Positions 16,136 to 24,566 of a stretch of 32,774 nt of DNA are shown here, piece by piece; positions within the stretch are counted from its first letter, which is position 1, and each line of letters begins with the position of its first letter. Where the stretch lies: the NCBI GenBank assembly GCA_028818775.1, contig JAPPNE010000011.1:1-32774 (forward strand). Reading direction: 5' to 3'. This DNA is from Deltaproteobacteria bacterium. Lineage in GTDB: Bacteria; Desulfobacterota; Binatia; UBA9968; JAJDTQ01. A program made the translations under genes and the position numbers. The notes beneath the pieces were generated by a model. That model saw only the letters and a program-made list of their open reading frames with translations. It was not told the origin of the DNA and did no database searches.

Positions 16136-17176
16136 TTAGTCCTGGAGCGCCGGCGCCACGTGGCGGCTGAAGCGCTCCATGGAGGCGAGGACCTTGTCCT
16201 GCTTGAGGCCGCCGAAGTGGAAGCAGAGGCCGATGTGGGTGGGGCCCACCACGTCGATGATGGCCTTGAGGTGCTCGATGCAGGTGTCGGGGCCGCCGAA
16301 CACGCCGCGGTTGTCCTGCACCATGGCGTCGTAGCCCAGGCGCGCGTAGATCTTGTCCAGCATGGGCACTCGGGCGGGGTCGAGGCGCACCTCGTCGAGG
16401 GCGAACTCGCGCCAGCGGTGCCAGGCGTCCTCCACTTCGGCCCGGGCCTGGCCGTCGTCCTCGCCTACGTAGATGGGGTACATGACGAAGACGTCGTGGT
16501 CTTCCTCGGAGTACCCGGCTTCCCGCAGGGTTTCGAGATAGACTTCGATGCGCGGACGCTGCTCGGCGTTGCTGCCGATCCACGGCAGCGTCATGAGGTG
16601 GTAGCCGTGGCGGCCGATCATGCGGAAGTTGTCCAGGTCGCGGTTGGCAGTCACGTAGACGGGCGGGTGCGGCTGCTGGTGCGGCCTGGGCCGCACGGTC
16701 ATGCCATGGTAGCTGAAGTACTCGCCGTCCCACTCCACGGTCTCCTCGGTCCAGGCCATGCGGATGACGTCCAGGGCTTCCACCATTCGCGGCTGCGCGG
16801 TGGGCCAGTCTTGCCCGTACACCTCGTACTCGTGGGGGCTCATGCCCCGGCCGGCGCCGAAGAGCAGGCGTCCGCCGGAGAGGAGATCGAGCATGGCGTA
16901 GTCCTCGGCGATCTGCAGCGGGTGGTGCATGGGCACGAGCGACACCGCGGAGCCAAGGCTCAGCCGGCGTGTGCGTTGCGAGGCGGCGGAAAGCAGCATC
17001 TGCGGGCTGGGCATCATGCCGCCGAAGAGCCGGAAGTGGTGCTCGGTGACCCACAGGCTGTCGAAGCCCAGGCTCTCGGCGGCGTCGATCTGTTCCAGCC
17101 AGCGAGCGTACAGTTCCCGCGAATCGCCGTCGAGTTCCGGGACGTAGGTGTTGAGCAGGTAGTATCCGAACTTCAT
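16136..17176 (-). CDS. LLM-class flavin-dependent oxidoreductase (bacterial luciferase-like)
   Basis: The 346-aa TIM-barrel flavoprotein starts MKFGYYLLNTYVPELDGDS. Family motifs include AESLGFDSLWVTEHHF, LGSAVSLVPMHHPLQIAEDY, MLDLLSGGRLLFGAGRGMSP and NRGVFGGPDTCIEHLKAI. Such enzymes are FMN/FADH2-dependent monooxygenases or F420-dependent reductases. The sequence does not decide which. The ATG at 17176 lies two bases after the stop of the threonine-synthase-like gene, so it is the third gene of an operon. In-frame extension upstream would lie entirely inside that gene and was rejected. Confidence 0.9.
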   Translation of the reverse strand: MKFGYYLLNTYVPELDGDSRELYARWLEQIDAAESLGFDSLWVTEHHFRLFGGMMPSPQMLLSAASQRTRRLSLGSAVSLVPMHHPLQIAEDYAMLDLLSGGRLLFGAGRGMSPHEYEVYGQDWPTAQPRMVEALDVIRMAWTEETVEWDGEYFSYHGMTVRPRPHQQPHPPVYVTANRDLDNFRMIGRHGYHLMTLPWIGSNAEQRPRIEVYLETLREAGYSEEDHDVFVMYPIYVGEDDGQARAEVEDAWHRWREFALDEVRLDPARVPMLDKIYARLGYDAMVQDNRGVFGGPDTCIEHLKAIIDVVGPTHIGLCFHFGGLKQDKVLASMERFSRHVAPALQD

Positions 17177-17178
17177 GG

Positions 17179-18420
17179 CTATCCTTGGCTTTCCAGCGCC
17201 TTGAGCCTTTCCTTCAACACATCGAGGTCCGGCCCGATCGGCTCCAGTGCGTCGGTGGACAGGTCGACGCTGCCCACCTGCTTCAACCCGTGGCCGGTGA
17301 CGTTGCACACCACCATGTCGTCGGCAGCGATGACGCCCTCGCCCCGCAGGCGGATGGCGGCGGCCAGGGACGTGGCGGCGGCGGGCTCGGCGAAGATGCC
17401 GGCCATGCGCGCCAGCAGCCCTTGAGCCGCGAGGATCTCCTCGTCCGACAGCGCCACGCCGGTGCCGCCGCTGGCGCGCACGGCGCGCAGCGCGCGCAGT
17501 CCCAGCGCATGCGGGTTGCCCACCTGGATGCTCTCGGCCACCGTGGCCCCCGCGCTCACCGGCTCCACGGTGGCGCTGCTGCTCTCCAGCGCGGCGACGA
17601 TGGGCGCGGCGGCCGCGCTCTGGGCCGCCACCAGCCGGGGGAAGCGGTGCGCCCAGCCGAGGCCGTGCAGCTCCTGGTAGCCTTTCCACATGGCCACGAG
17701 GCCCGCGCCTCCGGCGGTGGGGTGGATGATCCACTGGGGCACGTGTTCGTCCAACTGGTCGAACAGCTCGAAGGCGTAGGACTTCTTGCCCTCGTTACGG
17801 TACGGGTTCGTCGACAGGCAGTCGTACCAGCCGAACTCCTTGACCGCGGCGCGGTAGAACGCGCCCATGCCGTCGAGGTCCGCGTCCACCGTCACCACGG
17901 TGGCGCCGCAGGCGCGCGCCTGGATCACCTTGGCCGCGTCCGTGCCCGCCGGCACCATCACCACGCTGCGCATGCCCGCCGCCGCGGCATAGGCCGCCAC
18001 CGAGGCGGCGGCGTTGCCGGTGGACGAGACCGCCGCTGTGTCGAAGCCCAGCTCCACGGCCCGGGAGATGCCCACGCTGTTGCTGCGGTCCTTGAGGGAG
18101 CCCGAGGGAAGCAGCGTGTCATTCTTGACGTAGAGACGCTCCATTCCCAGGTGCGCGCCCAGCCCGCGGCAACGGGTGAGCGGGGTGTACCCTTCTCCCA
18201 GGGACACCACCGAACCGCGGTTCTTCACAGGGAAGAAATCGAACCAGCGCCACAGGCTCTTGTCGGCGCTGGTGCGGATGACGCGCACGTCGGAGCGGGT
18301 GAGGTGACCCAGGTCCACGTGCGCCTCCAGCACGGCGCCGCAGGCCCCGCACGCGAAAGTGTCGTCGGTCACCGCCTCCCAGCCGCACTGCGGACAGCGC
18401 AACGCCGCGATCCTGCCCAT
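17179..18420 (-). CDS. Threonine-synthase-like PLP enzyme with N-terminal zinc ribbon
   Basis: The 413-aa fold-type II PLP enzyme has a CxxC...CxxC zinc ribbon (C9, C12, C24, C27), as in many threonine synthases. The PLP Lys is K110 in LPSGSLKDRSNS, where threonine synthase usually has SGSFKDRG. AVSSTGNAAASVAAYAA binds the cofactor phosphate region, and IHPTAGGAGLVAMWKG is the glycine loop. It most likely makes threonine from phosphohomoserine, but the altered loop and the unusual operon partners (a D-2-hydroxyacid dehydrogenase and a luciferase-like enzyme) leave room for a related beta/gamma-replacement reaction. It starts seven bases after the preceding stop. Confidence 0.8.
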   Translation of the reverse strand: MGRIAALRCPQCGWEAVTDDTFACGACGAVLEAHVDLGHLTRSDVRVIRTSADKSLWRWFDFFPVKNRGSVVSLGEGYTPLTRCRGLGAHLGMERLYVKNDTLLPSGSLKDRSNSVGISRAVELGFDTAAVSSTGNAAASVAAYAAAAGMRSVVMVPAGTDAAKVIQARACGATVVTVDADLDGMGAFYRAAVKEFGWYDCLSTNPYRNEGKKSYAFELFDQLDEHVPQWIIHPTAGGAGLVAMWKGYQELHGLGWAHRFPRLVAAQSAAAAPIVAALESSSATVEPVSAGATVAESIQVGNPHALGLRALRAVRASGGTGVALSDEEILAAQGLLARMAGIFAEPAAATSLAAAIRLRGEGVIAADDMVVCNVTGHGLKQVGSVDLSTDALEPIGPDLDVLKERLKALESQG

Positions 18421-18427
18421 GACCCCC

Positions 18428-21322
18428 TCAGGCCCCGGCTTCCCGGGCGTCCTCCCACAGCACCTCGACGGGATGGAGCGCGCGGCGTCCGGTGAGATGC
18501 TCGATCTGCTGCCGGCAGGAGATGCCCGAAGCCACCACCCGCGCGTCCTCCGGGGCTGTCTCCACCGCGGGCACCAGACGGCGGTTGGCGATGGTGACCG
18601 ACACGTCGTAGTGTTCCTTCTCGAAGCCGAAGGACCCGGCCATGCCGCAGCAGCCGGAGTCCACTTCGCGCACCTCGTGTCCGGCGTCGCGCAACACCGA
18701 CACCGTCGGCGCCATGCCCACCAGCGCCTTCTGGTGGCAATGGCCGTGCAGCAGCACCGGCGGCCGGGGCGAGCCGCCGTTCGTCAACGAGCCCACGACG
18801 CCGTCGCGCGCAAGCAGCTCCTCGATGAGCAGCGTCTGGCCCGCTACCAAGCGCGCCGGCTCGTTGCGCAGCAGGTCGGGGTATTCGTCCCGCAGGGTCA
18901 GGATGCACGAAGGCTCCAGGCCCACCACGCGCACCCCCTGCTCCACGTGAGGCAGCAGCCGGGCGACGTTCCAGGCGGCGTTGTCCTTGGCTTCCTGCAG
19001 CATGCCCTTGGAGATCATCGGCCGCCCGCAGCAGCGCCGCGGCACGGTCATGACGCGGTAGCCGCAATGCTCCAGCAGCCGCGTGGCCGCCACCGCCACG
19101 TCGGGGGTGTTGTAGGTGTTGAAGGTGTCGTGGAACAGGATCACCGAGCCGCGGGAGCCGTTGCCCGCGGCGGCGTGCCTCTTCCACCAGTCGTCGAAGT
19201 TGTGGCGCGCGAAGCTCGGCAGCGGGCGCCGGCGGTCGATGCCCAGGAGCCGGTCCAGGAGCCAGCGGCTCACCGGGTTGGCGTTGACCCGGTTGGCCAC
19301 GGGCGCCAGTACCGACCCCCAGCGGCTCAGGGAACCGATGCGCCCGAACAGGCGGCTGCGCAGGGACACGCCGTGGACCTGCTGGTAATGGTGCAGGAAC
19401 TCGTACTTGAGCTTGGCCATGTCCACGTTGGACGGGCATTCGGCCTTGCAGCCCTTGCATTCGAGGCACAGGTCCAACACCTCGTGGAGCCCTTCGCCGC
19501 TGAACTCCGAGCGCGGCACCTTGCCCGACAGCACCGCGCGGAACGCGGTGGCGCGTCCGCGGGTGGAGTGCTTCTCCTCCAGCGTGGCCATATAGGACGG
19601 GCACATGGTGCCGCCCAGGGTCTTGCGGCAGGCGCCGGTGCCGTTGCACATCTCCACCGCGGCCACGAAGCCCCCCTGGTCGCTGAAATCGAGCATGGTC
19701 CGGGGCTGCCAGGTCTTGTAGGACGTGCCGTAGCGGAGCGAATCGGTCATGGGCGGGGCGTCGACGATCTTGCCGGGGTTCAGCAGGTTGTGCGGGTCGA
19801 ACAGCCGCTTGACCTTGCGGAATTCCTGGTACAGCTCGGGACCGAAGAGCTTCTCGTTCAGGTGGCTGCGCGCCAGACCGTCGCCGTGCTCGCCGGACAT
19901 GGCGCCGCCGAACTCCATCACCAGGTCGGAGATCTCGCGCGAGATCACCGTCATCTTCTCCACCTCGCCCGCCTCCTTGAGGTTGATGAACGGGCGGATG
20001 TGCATGCACCCCACCGAGCAGTGGCCGTAGTAGCCGGCGCGCACGCCGTGGCCGCCGAGGATCTCGCGGAACCGCTTGATGAACTCCGGCAGCTTCACCG
20101 GGTCCACGGCGGTGTCCTCGACGAAGGCGATGGGCTTCTTCTCGCCCTTGACGCCCAGCAGGAGCCCCAACCCTGCCTTGCGCACGCCCCAGATCCGGTT
20201 CACCTCCCCCGGCTCGTACGCCACCGACGCCGCGTAGCCCATGCCCTCACGCTGCCGCAGCGCCTCCAGCCGGTCGACCTTGTCGCGCACTTCCTCGGCG
20301 GTGTCGCCGTCGTACTCCACCATGAGGATGGCGTCGGGATCGCCCTGCACGAAGCCCAGGCGCTTGGACTGCTCGATGTTGTTCCGCGCCAGGTCCAGGA
20401 TGGGCTTGTCGGTCAACTCCATGGCGTAGGGGTTGGTGGCGAGGATCGCCTCCGACACCCCGAGCGCGTCCTGGAGGTCGTGGAAATGGAGGACGTCCAG
20501 CGCGGTGAACCTGGGCTTCGGCACCAGGCGCATCTTCGCTTCCACCACGCACGCCAGGGTCCCCTCGGAGCCCACGATCAGGCGCGCGAGGTTGAACGGC
20601 TGGTCCTTGGTGAACTCGTCCAGGTTGTAGCCCGAAACCCGGCGCATGAGCTTGGGATAGCGCTCGGCGATGAGCGCGCCGGCGGACTCCACCAGGGGCG
20701 GCAGGTCGCGGTAGATGCGGTTCTCGAGTCCCTTGCCGTCCTGCTTGGCGGCGAGAGCGCCGGCCGGCAGGTCGCGCAGCACCACCTCGCTGCCGTCCGC
20801 CAGGAGCACGGTCAGCTCCAGCACGTGGTCCAGCGTCTTGCCGTAGACGATGGAGTGGGCGCCGGCCGAATTGTTGCCAATCATGCCGCCGATGGTGGCG
20901 CGGTTGGAGGTGGAGGTGTCCGGGCCGAAGAGCATGCCCATGGGCGCCACGTGGGAGTTGAGGGCGTCCTGCACGAGGCCCGGCTGGACCCGGCACCAGA
21001 GTTCTTCCCGGTTCACCTCCAGCACCTGGTTCATGTACTTGGAGAAGTCCATGACGATGGCGTGGCCCACGGTCTGGCCCGCCAGCGAGGTGCCGCCGCC
21101 CCGGGCCAGCACAGGCACCCGGTGCTTGTTGGCCACCTCGATGACCGCCTGGACGTCTCCCTTGTGGCGGGGTACGACGACGCCCACGGGCTCCACCTGG
21201 TAGATGGACGCGTCCGTGGCATAGAGCAGCCGCGAGTAGGCGTCGAACCGGACCTCCCCCTCCACGCGCTTACGGAGCTCGGCCTCGGTGTCCCGGTAGT
21301 CCTGTGAAGCTTCACGCGCCAT
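18428..21322 (-). CDS. FAD-linked D-2-hydroxyacid dehydrogenase fused to Fe-S/CCG domains (YdiJ-like)
   Basis: The 964-aa fusion begins with a PCMH-type FAD domain (about residues 25-260: LARGGGTSLAGQTVGHAIVM and NRATIGGMIGNNSAGAHS) and an FAD-oxidase C domain with GYYGHCSVGCMHIRP and GEHGDGLARS. Fe-S segments follow (CLECKGCKAECPSNVDMAKL), then a GlpC-like cysteine-rich part with RRCCGRPM, HGHCHQKALVG and DSGCCGMAGSFG. This matches YdiJ/Dld2-type enzymes that oxidise D-lactate or D-2-hydroxyglutarate and pass electrons to the membrane pool. The ATG at 21322 was chosen over an in-frame TTG two codons upstream because AGGAG lies eight bases before it. It heads a three-gene operon. Confidence 0.92.
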   Translation of the reverse strand: MAREASQDYRDTEAELRKRVEGEVRFDAYSRLLYATDASIYQVEPVGVVVPRHKGDVQAVIEVANKHRVPVLARGGGTSLAGQTVGHAIVMDFSKYMNQVLEVNREELWCRVQPGLVQDALNSHVAPMGMLFGPDTSTSNRATIGGMIGNNSAGAHSIVYGKTLDHVLELTVLLADGSEVVLRDLPAGALAAKQDGKGLENRIYRDLPPLVESAGALIAERYPKLMRRVSGYNLDEFTKDQPFNLARLIVGSEGTLACVVEAKMRLVPKPRFTALDVLHFHDLQDALGVSEAILATNPYAMELTDKPILDLARNNIEQSKRLGFVQGDPDAILMVEYDGDTAEEVRDKVDRLEALRQREGMGYAASVAYEPGEVNRIWGVRKAGLGLLLGVKGEKKPIAFVEDTAVDPVKLPEFIKRFREILGGHGVRAGYYGHCSVGCMHIRPFINLKEAGEVEKMTVISREISDLVMEFGGAMSGEHGDGLARSHLNEKLFGPELYQEFRKVKRLFDPHNLLNPGKIVDAPPMTDSLRYGTSYKTWQPRTMLDFSDQGGFVAAVEMCNGTGACRKTLGGTMCPSYMATLEEKHSTRGRATAFRAVLSGKVPRSEFSGEGLHEVLDLCLECKGCKAECPSNVDMAKLKYEFLHHYQQVHGVSLRSRLFGRIGSLSRWGSVLAPVANRVNANPVSRWLLDRLLGIDRRRPLPSFARHNFDDWWKRHAAAGNGSRGSVILFHDTFNTYNTPDVAVAATRLLEHCGYRVMTVPRRCCGRPMISKGMLQEAKDNAAWNVARLLPHVEQGVRVVGLEPSCILTLRDEYPDLLRNEPARLVAGQTLLIEELLARDGVVGSLTNGGSPRPPVLLHGHCHQKALVGMAPTVSVLRDAGHEVREVDSGCCGMAGSFGFEKEHYDVSVTIANRRLVPAVETAPEDARVVASGISCRQQIEHLTGRRALHPVEVLWEDAREAGA

Positions 21323-21330
21323 CGGCAATT

Positions 21331-21335
21331 CTCCT
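21331..21335 (-). promoter_or_regulatory. Shine-Dalgarno AGGAG deciding the ATG start at 21322
   Basis: AGGAG on the minus strand is eight bases from ATG at 21322 but only two from the in-frame TTG at 21328, so the ATG is preferred. Confidence 0.6.
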
Positions 21336-21520
21336 CGCGGCTACCATAGCACGAATCGGGTGACGATTTCCCAGCCCGGCAAACATGCCCCGAAAGCCCG
21401 GAAATATTTGCATTCCGGCAGGTTCTGGGTTATCCACGTCTGCGTGAGAACGCCTTCCCGGCCGCGGCTACCTGTTCCTCCAAAGGCGTACCGCGGCACG
21501 GGCCAAGGCGGAAGGTTCCC

Positions 21521-22528
21521 ATGACACGCTTCAGGATTTCACTGCTCGCGGCGTTCATGCTGCTCTGGACCTTGCCCGCGACCGCGGCCCAACGGGTCGC
21601 CCTGGTCATCGGCAACAGCGCGTACACGCGCATAGCCGCCCTCGACAGCCCCGTGAACGATGCGACCCTGATGGCGGCGGCCCTCCGGAGAGTCGGTTTC
21701 GACGTCATCGACGGGACCAACCTGACGAAGGAGGCGATGGAGTCGGCCATCATCGACTTCGGCCGGCGCCTGCGCGGAGCGGGACCCCACGCCCAGGGGC
21801 TGTTCTACTACTCCGGACACGGTGTCCAGTCGCGCGGGGTCAACTACCTGATCCCACTGGACGCGCCCATCACCCAGGAAAGCCACCTGGCGATCAAGGC
21901 GGTGCCCGCGTGGTGGGTGCTGGACCAGATGGACGACGCGCAGAACCAACTGAACCTCGTGGTGCTGGATGCCTGCCGCAACAACCCCTTCAAGGTCGGT
22001 ACGGACAAGAACCCCATCGGCCGGGGCGGGTTGCAGGTGATTGACGCCCCCACCGGCACCTTGATCGCCTACGCCGCGGCCCCGGGCAAGATCGCCTATG
22101 ACGGCCGCGGAGTGAACTCGATCTACTCGCCGTTCACCGAGGCGCTGGTCGAGGCCATGGCGCTTCCCAACCTGCAGGTGGAGGACGTCCTCAAGCGGGT
22201 GCGAAAGACCGTGCGGGAAAGGACCGAGAACCGCCAGCAGCCGTGGTGGGCAAGTTCGCTGGAGGGCCGTTTCGCCTTTCGCGTCGGGTCTTCGAACGGA
22301 GTATCGCACGATACGGAAGCCTCCGCCGCGGCGCCTGTTGCATCCGGCGCGGGAACGCGCAACCGGGGTTTCATCCGGCCGGTGGTCCTCGACGACGCCG
22401 ACAGCCGCTTCTGGCTGAAGGTCAAGGGGAACTGCGCTCTTGTGGACGAGTACTACAAGCGGTATCCCAACGGCCGGCACATCTCCGAGTACTGGGAAAG
22501 AAGACGCGAGTGCGCTGCCGCGCCGTAG
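21521..22528 (+). CDS. Secreted caspase-family (peptidase C14-like) protein with intact dyad
   Basis: The 335-aa protein has a signal peptide (MTRFRISLLAAFMLLWTLPA, likely cut near ATA/AQ, residues 22-23). A caspase p20-like domain follows: RVALVIGNSAYTRIAALDSP, then FYYSGHGVQSRG with the catalytic His100, and LVVLDACRNNPF with the nucleophile Cys152. PTGTLIAYAAAPGKIAYDG and YSPFTEALVEAM complete the fold. The C-terminal FWLKVKGNCALVDEYYKRYP (about 297-316) resembles the Trp/YPxG-type helical tails often following bacterial caspase domains. It should act in the periplasm or outside the cell with basic or acidic P1 specificity unknown. It converges with the Gly-rich lipoprotein gene across 53 bp. 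GGAAGG upstream supports the ATG. Confidence 0.9.
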   Translation: MTRFRISLLAAFMLLWTLPATAAQRVALVIGNSAYTRIAALDSPVNDATLMAAALRRVGFDVIDGTNLTKEAMESAIIDFGRRLRGAGPHAQGLFYYSGHGVQSRGVNYLIPLDAPITQESHLAIKAVPAWWVLDQMDDAQNQLNLVVLDACRNNPFKVGTDKNPIGRGGLQVIDAPTGTLIAYAAAPGKIAYDGRGVNSIYSPFTEALVEAMALPNLQVEDVLKRVRKTVRERTENRQQPWWASSLEGRFAFRVGSSNGVSHDTEASAAAPVASGAGTRNRGFIRPVVLDDADSRFWLKVKGNCALVDEYYKRYPNGRHISEYWERRRECAAAP

Positions 22529-22581
22529 CGTTCCCAACCCCCACCCTCCTCCACATCGTTCCAACCACCCCGCCCCGCGGG

Positions 22582-24540
22582 TCAGTGCAGGACCACCGCC
22601 AACAGGTCGCGTGGCGCGCGGTCGACCATGACGGCGGCGGCCTCTTCGGTCTCCTCGGACACGGGGACGATGGTGCACTTGCCGCTGCGGCCCCCGTTGC
22701 CGTCCTGTCCGAACCGCCCGGCGTTGCCCTCGCTGCCGCCGGCGCCGCGTTCGGGCCTGTTCGTGTAAGGGTCGCTCGCGGCGTAGTCGTCGATCTCCGG
22801 GATGTCGCCCGGCGCCCCCGGCCTTCCCGGCGCCCCGTCACGGCCGCCGGCGCCACCGAAGCCGCCGGCGCAGTCGAGCACGAACGCGGTCTCGAGTTCA
22901 CGGGTGGCGAGGATCACCGTGATGTCCCCGCCCTCGCCGCCGTTGCCCCCGTTGCCGCCCTCGCCACCGTCACCCCCATCACCGCCATCGCCCGAGAAGT
23001 AGCCGTCCCCCCCGGTCCCACCCCGACCGCCGTCGCCGCCACCGCCACCGCCACCCCCGTCGCCGCCCCGGCTGAGGATGGTGACGGGCGGGTCGTGCAG
23101 ACGGCGGATGTAGTAGGCGGGCGGCTTTCCGGGGGCGCGCACCTCGAACAGCACCAGACGTTCCAGGGCATCGAGCGTGCGCACCTCGCGAGCCACTACC
23201 CGGAGGTCCGGGCCGTAACCGCCATGCGTCCCGTGCTGGCCGTAACCGCCGCGGCCGCCGGGCCTGCCGTCGCCGGCGCGCCCGAACATGCGGCCGTTGT
23301 CGCGGCCGCGCGCCCCGTCGCGACCCTTCCGTCCGGCGCTGCCGTCCCGTCCCGGCCTCCCCGTGAAGGAGAGCACGTCCTGTTTCATGAGCGGGACGAT
23401 GCTGAGGAAGTCGGGCGCGTACCGTTGCCGGATGGACAGAGGGGAGGCCCGGGACGCGCCGCGGTAGTTCACCGAGACGACAAGCGAGCGGCCGATCAGC
23501 GCCCTGGGCTCGGCGAAGCGCACCACATGGGTCTTGGGCTCGTAGACCCCGTTCTCCACCCGAACGGCCAACCGGGCAGGCGGCAGCGGGTACGTGTCGT
23601 CGAGGTGCGATCCGCGGCCCTCACGTCCCAGGACCCAGCTCCTTCCGGCGGCATCCTTCACCCGGAGGTCAAGTCTGGCGCTTCCGCCCGGTATGATCGT
23701 TCGGACACCGGCCAGCGGCCCGGCGAACTCCATGGACGCCACCGCGTCGCGATCCGGTCCGCGCCAGATGGCCGGATCGTTGTCGAAACGGAGACGCCTC
23801 GACGGACCTGCGTCGCCGTACGCGACGGCCGCGTCGAACGGCTCTTCGCTGTCCGGAACCGCCGCGACCAGCGTCGTCCAGTCGTCGCCGGCGCGGGCGA
23901 AATGGGTAAGCCCGACCGTAAGCCTCGAGCGCGGGATGGGGAAGTCGGCGTCGAACGGGGTGAAGCTCCGCCCTTCACGGTCGTGTGCGGCGATCTCGAG
24001 CCGGTACCGTTCGCCCGGGATGAGCGCGGTGCCCGGGCGGATCTCGTGTTCCTTGTCCTCGTGCTTCCATAAAAGCCGGACGTGGAACTCGGTCACGTCC
24101 TCCGGCTCCGGGCCCTCGATGCGGGCGAAGTCGGGACGGTAACGCCGGACGGCCCGGATTTCCGGCGCGGCCGCCAGGGAGACAATGATCTCGTAGCCGG
24201 TCTCCGGAATCCGCCCACGGTCCGCGCTGAGGCGAACCTGTCCGGTGTCGCGATCGTAGTCCCCCCCGCGCACGGCGACCAGGAAATCCGCGGCGTTCTC
24301 GAGACGGCGCTTCCTTCCCTCGCTGTCCGTGACGGTGACGTCACCGATGGACAGGGTGGAGCCCGGCAACACCAGCGAACCTTCGGCCGGGGCCGCGGGT
24401 GGGTGGAAGCTCAACGCCGCCGGGGGTGGCTGGGTGGCGGCACAACCCGAGAGGAGCCACAACGCCCACAGGCACAGCGGCGGAAGGAGCGCTTGCAGCC
24501 GGGCCCGGCGCGGCCGGAGAGAGAAGTTCGAGGGCGCCAT
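22582..24540 (-). CDS. Large lipoprotein with duplicated domain and collagen-like Gly-rich tracts
   Basis: The 652-aa protein is not recognised as a named family. It has a lipoprotein signal peptide with lipobox LSGC (lipidated Cys33). Residues 80-142 and 325-382 look like a duplicated beta-rich unit: each ends in a RYxPDFxxI motif (RYRPDFARI, RYAPDFLSI). From about 393 to 443 there is a Gly-X-Y-like collagen tract (GRPGRDGSAGRKGRDGARG). Residues about 490-539 are Gly/Asp/Asn-rich, and two shorter Gly tracts follow. It probably sits on a membrane facing the periplasm or the surface as a scaffold or adhesin. The ATG at 24540 gives a normal signal peptide. A TTG at 24570 overlapping the upstream stop (TTGA) is an alternative. 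It is probably co-transcribed with the OmpA-pseudocaspase gene. Confidence 0.85.
   Translation of the reverse strand: MAPSNFSLRPRRARLQALLPPLCLWALWLLSGCAATQPPPAALSFHPPAAPAEGSLVLPGSTLSIGDVTVTDSEGRKRRLENAADFLVAVRGGDYDRDTGQVRLSADRGRIPETGYEIIVSLAAAPEIRAVRRYRPDFARIEGPEPEDVTEFHVRLLWKHEDKEHEIRPGTALIPGERYRLEIAAHDREGRSFTPFDADFPIPRSRLTVGLTHFARAGDDWTTLVAAVPDSEEPFDAAVAYGDAGPSRRLRFDNDPAIWRGPDRDAVASMEFAGPLAGVRTIIPGGSARLDLRVKDAAGRSWVLGREGRGSHLDDTYPLPPARLAVRVENGVYEPKTHVVRFAEPRALIGRSLVVSVNYRGASRASPLSIRQRYAPDFLSIVPLMKQDVLSFTGRPGRDGSAGRKGRDGARGRDNGRMFGRAGDGRPGGRGGYGQHGTHGGYGPDLRVVAREVRTLDALERLVLFEVRAPGKPPAYYIRRLHDPPVTILSRGGDGGGGGGGGDGGRGGTGGDGYFSGDGGDGGDGGEGGNGGNGGEGGDITVILATRELETAFVLDCAGGFGGAGGRDGAPGRPGAPGDIPEIDDYAASDPYTNRPERGAGGSEGNAGRFGQDGNGGRSGKCTIVPVSEETEEAAAVMVDRAPRDLLAVVLH
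22924..23073. repeat. Low-complexity trinucleotide-rich tract coding Gly/Asp repeats
   Basis: On the plus strand this stretch is made of runs of ccg, cca, ccc and tcg triplets. On the coding strand it gives GDGGDGGEGG-type sequence in the lipoprotein. There is no constant long repeat unit or spacer, so it is protein-driven low complexity that may be prone to slippage. Confidence 0.75.
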
Positions 24541-24566
24541 CACAACGGATCGATGCTGCCTTGAAC

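Noticed and set aside
18359..21307. 982-codon open frame antisense to the FAD/Fe-S dehydrogenase
   Set aside because: It is a high-GC shadow: composition is rich in His, Arg, Val and Ala with no recognisable domain, whereas the opposite strand encodes clear motifs over the whole length.
21398..21418. Imperfect hairpin ccggaa...ttccgg upstream of the caspase gene as an operator
   Set aside because: The 6-bp arms with a 9-base loop are within chance for this composition. No recurrence was seen in the window.
22924..23073. CRISPR array or tandem repeat with spacers
   Set aside because: There is no constant repeat unit or unique spacers. The tract is coding low-complexity sequence.
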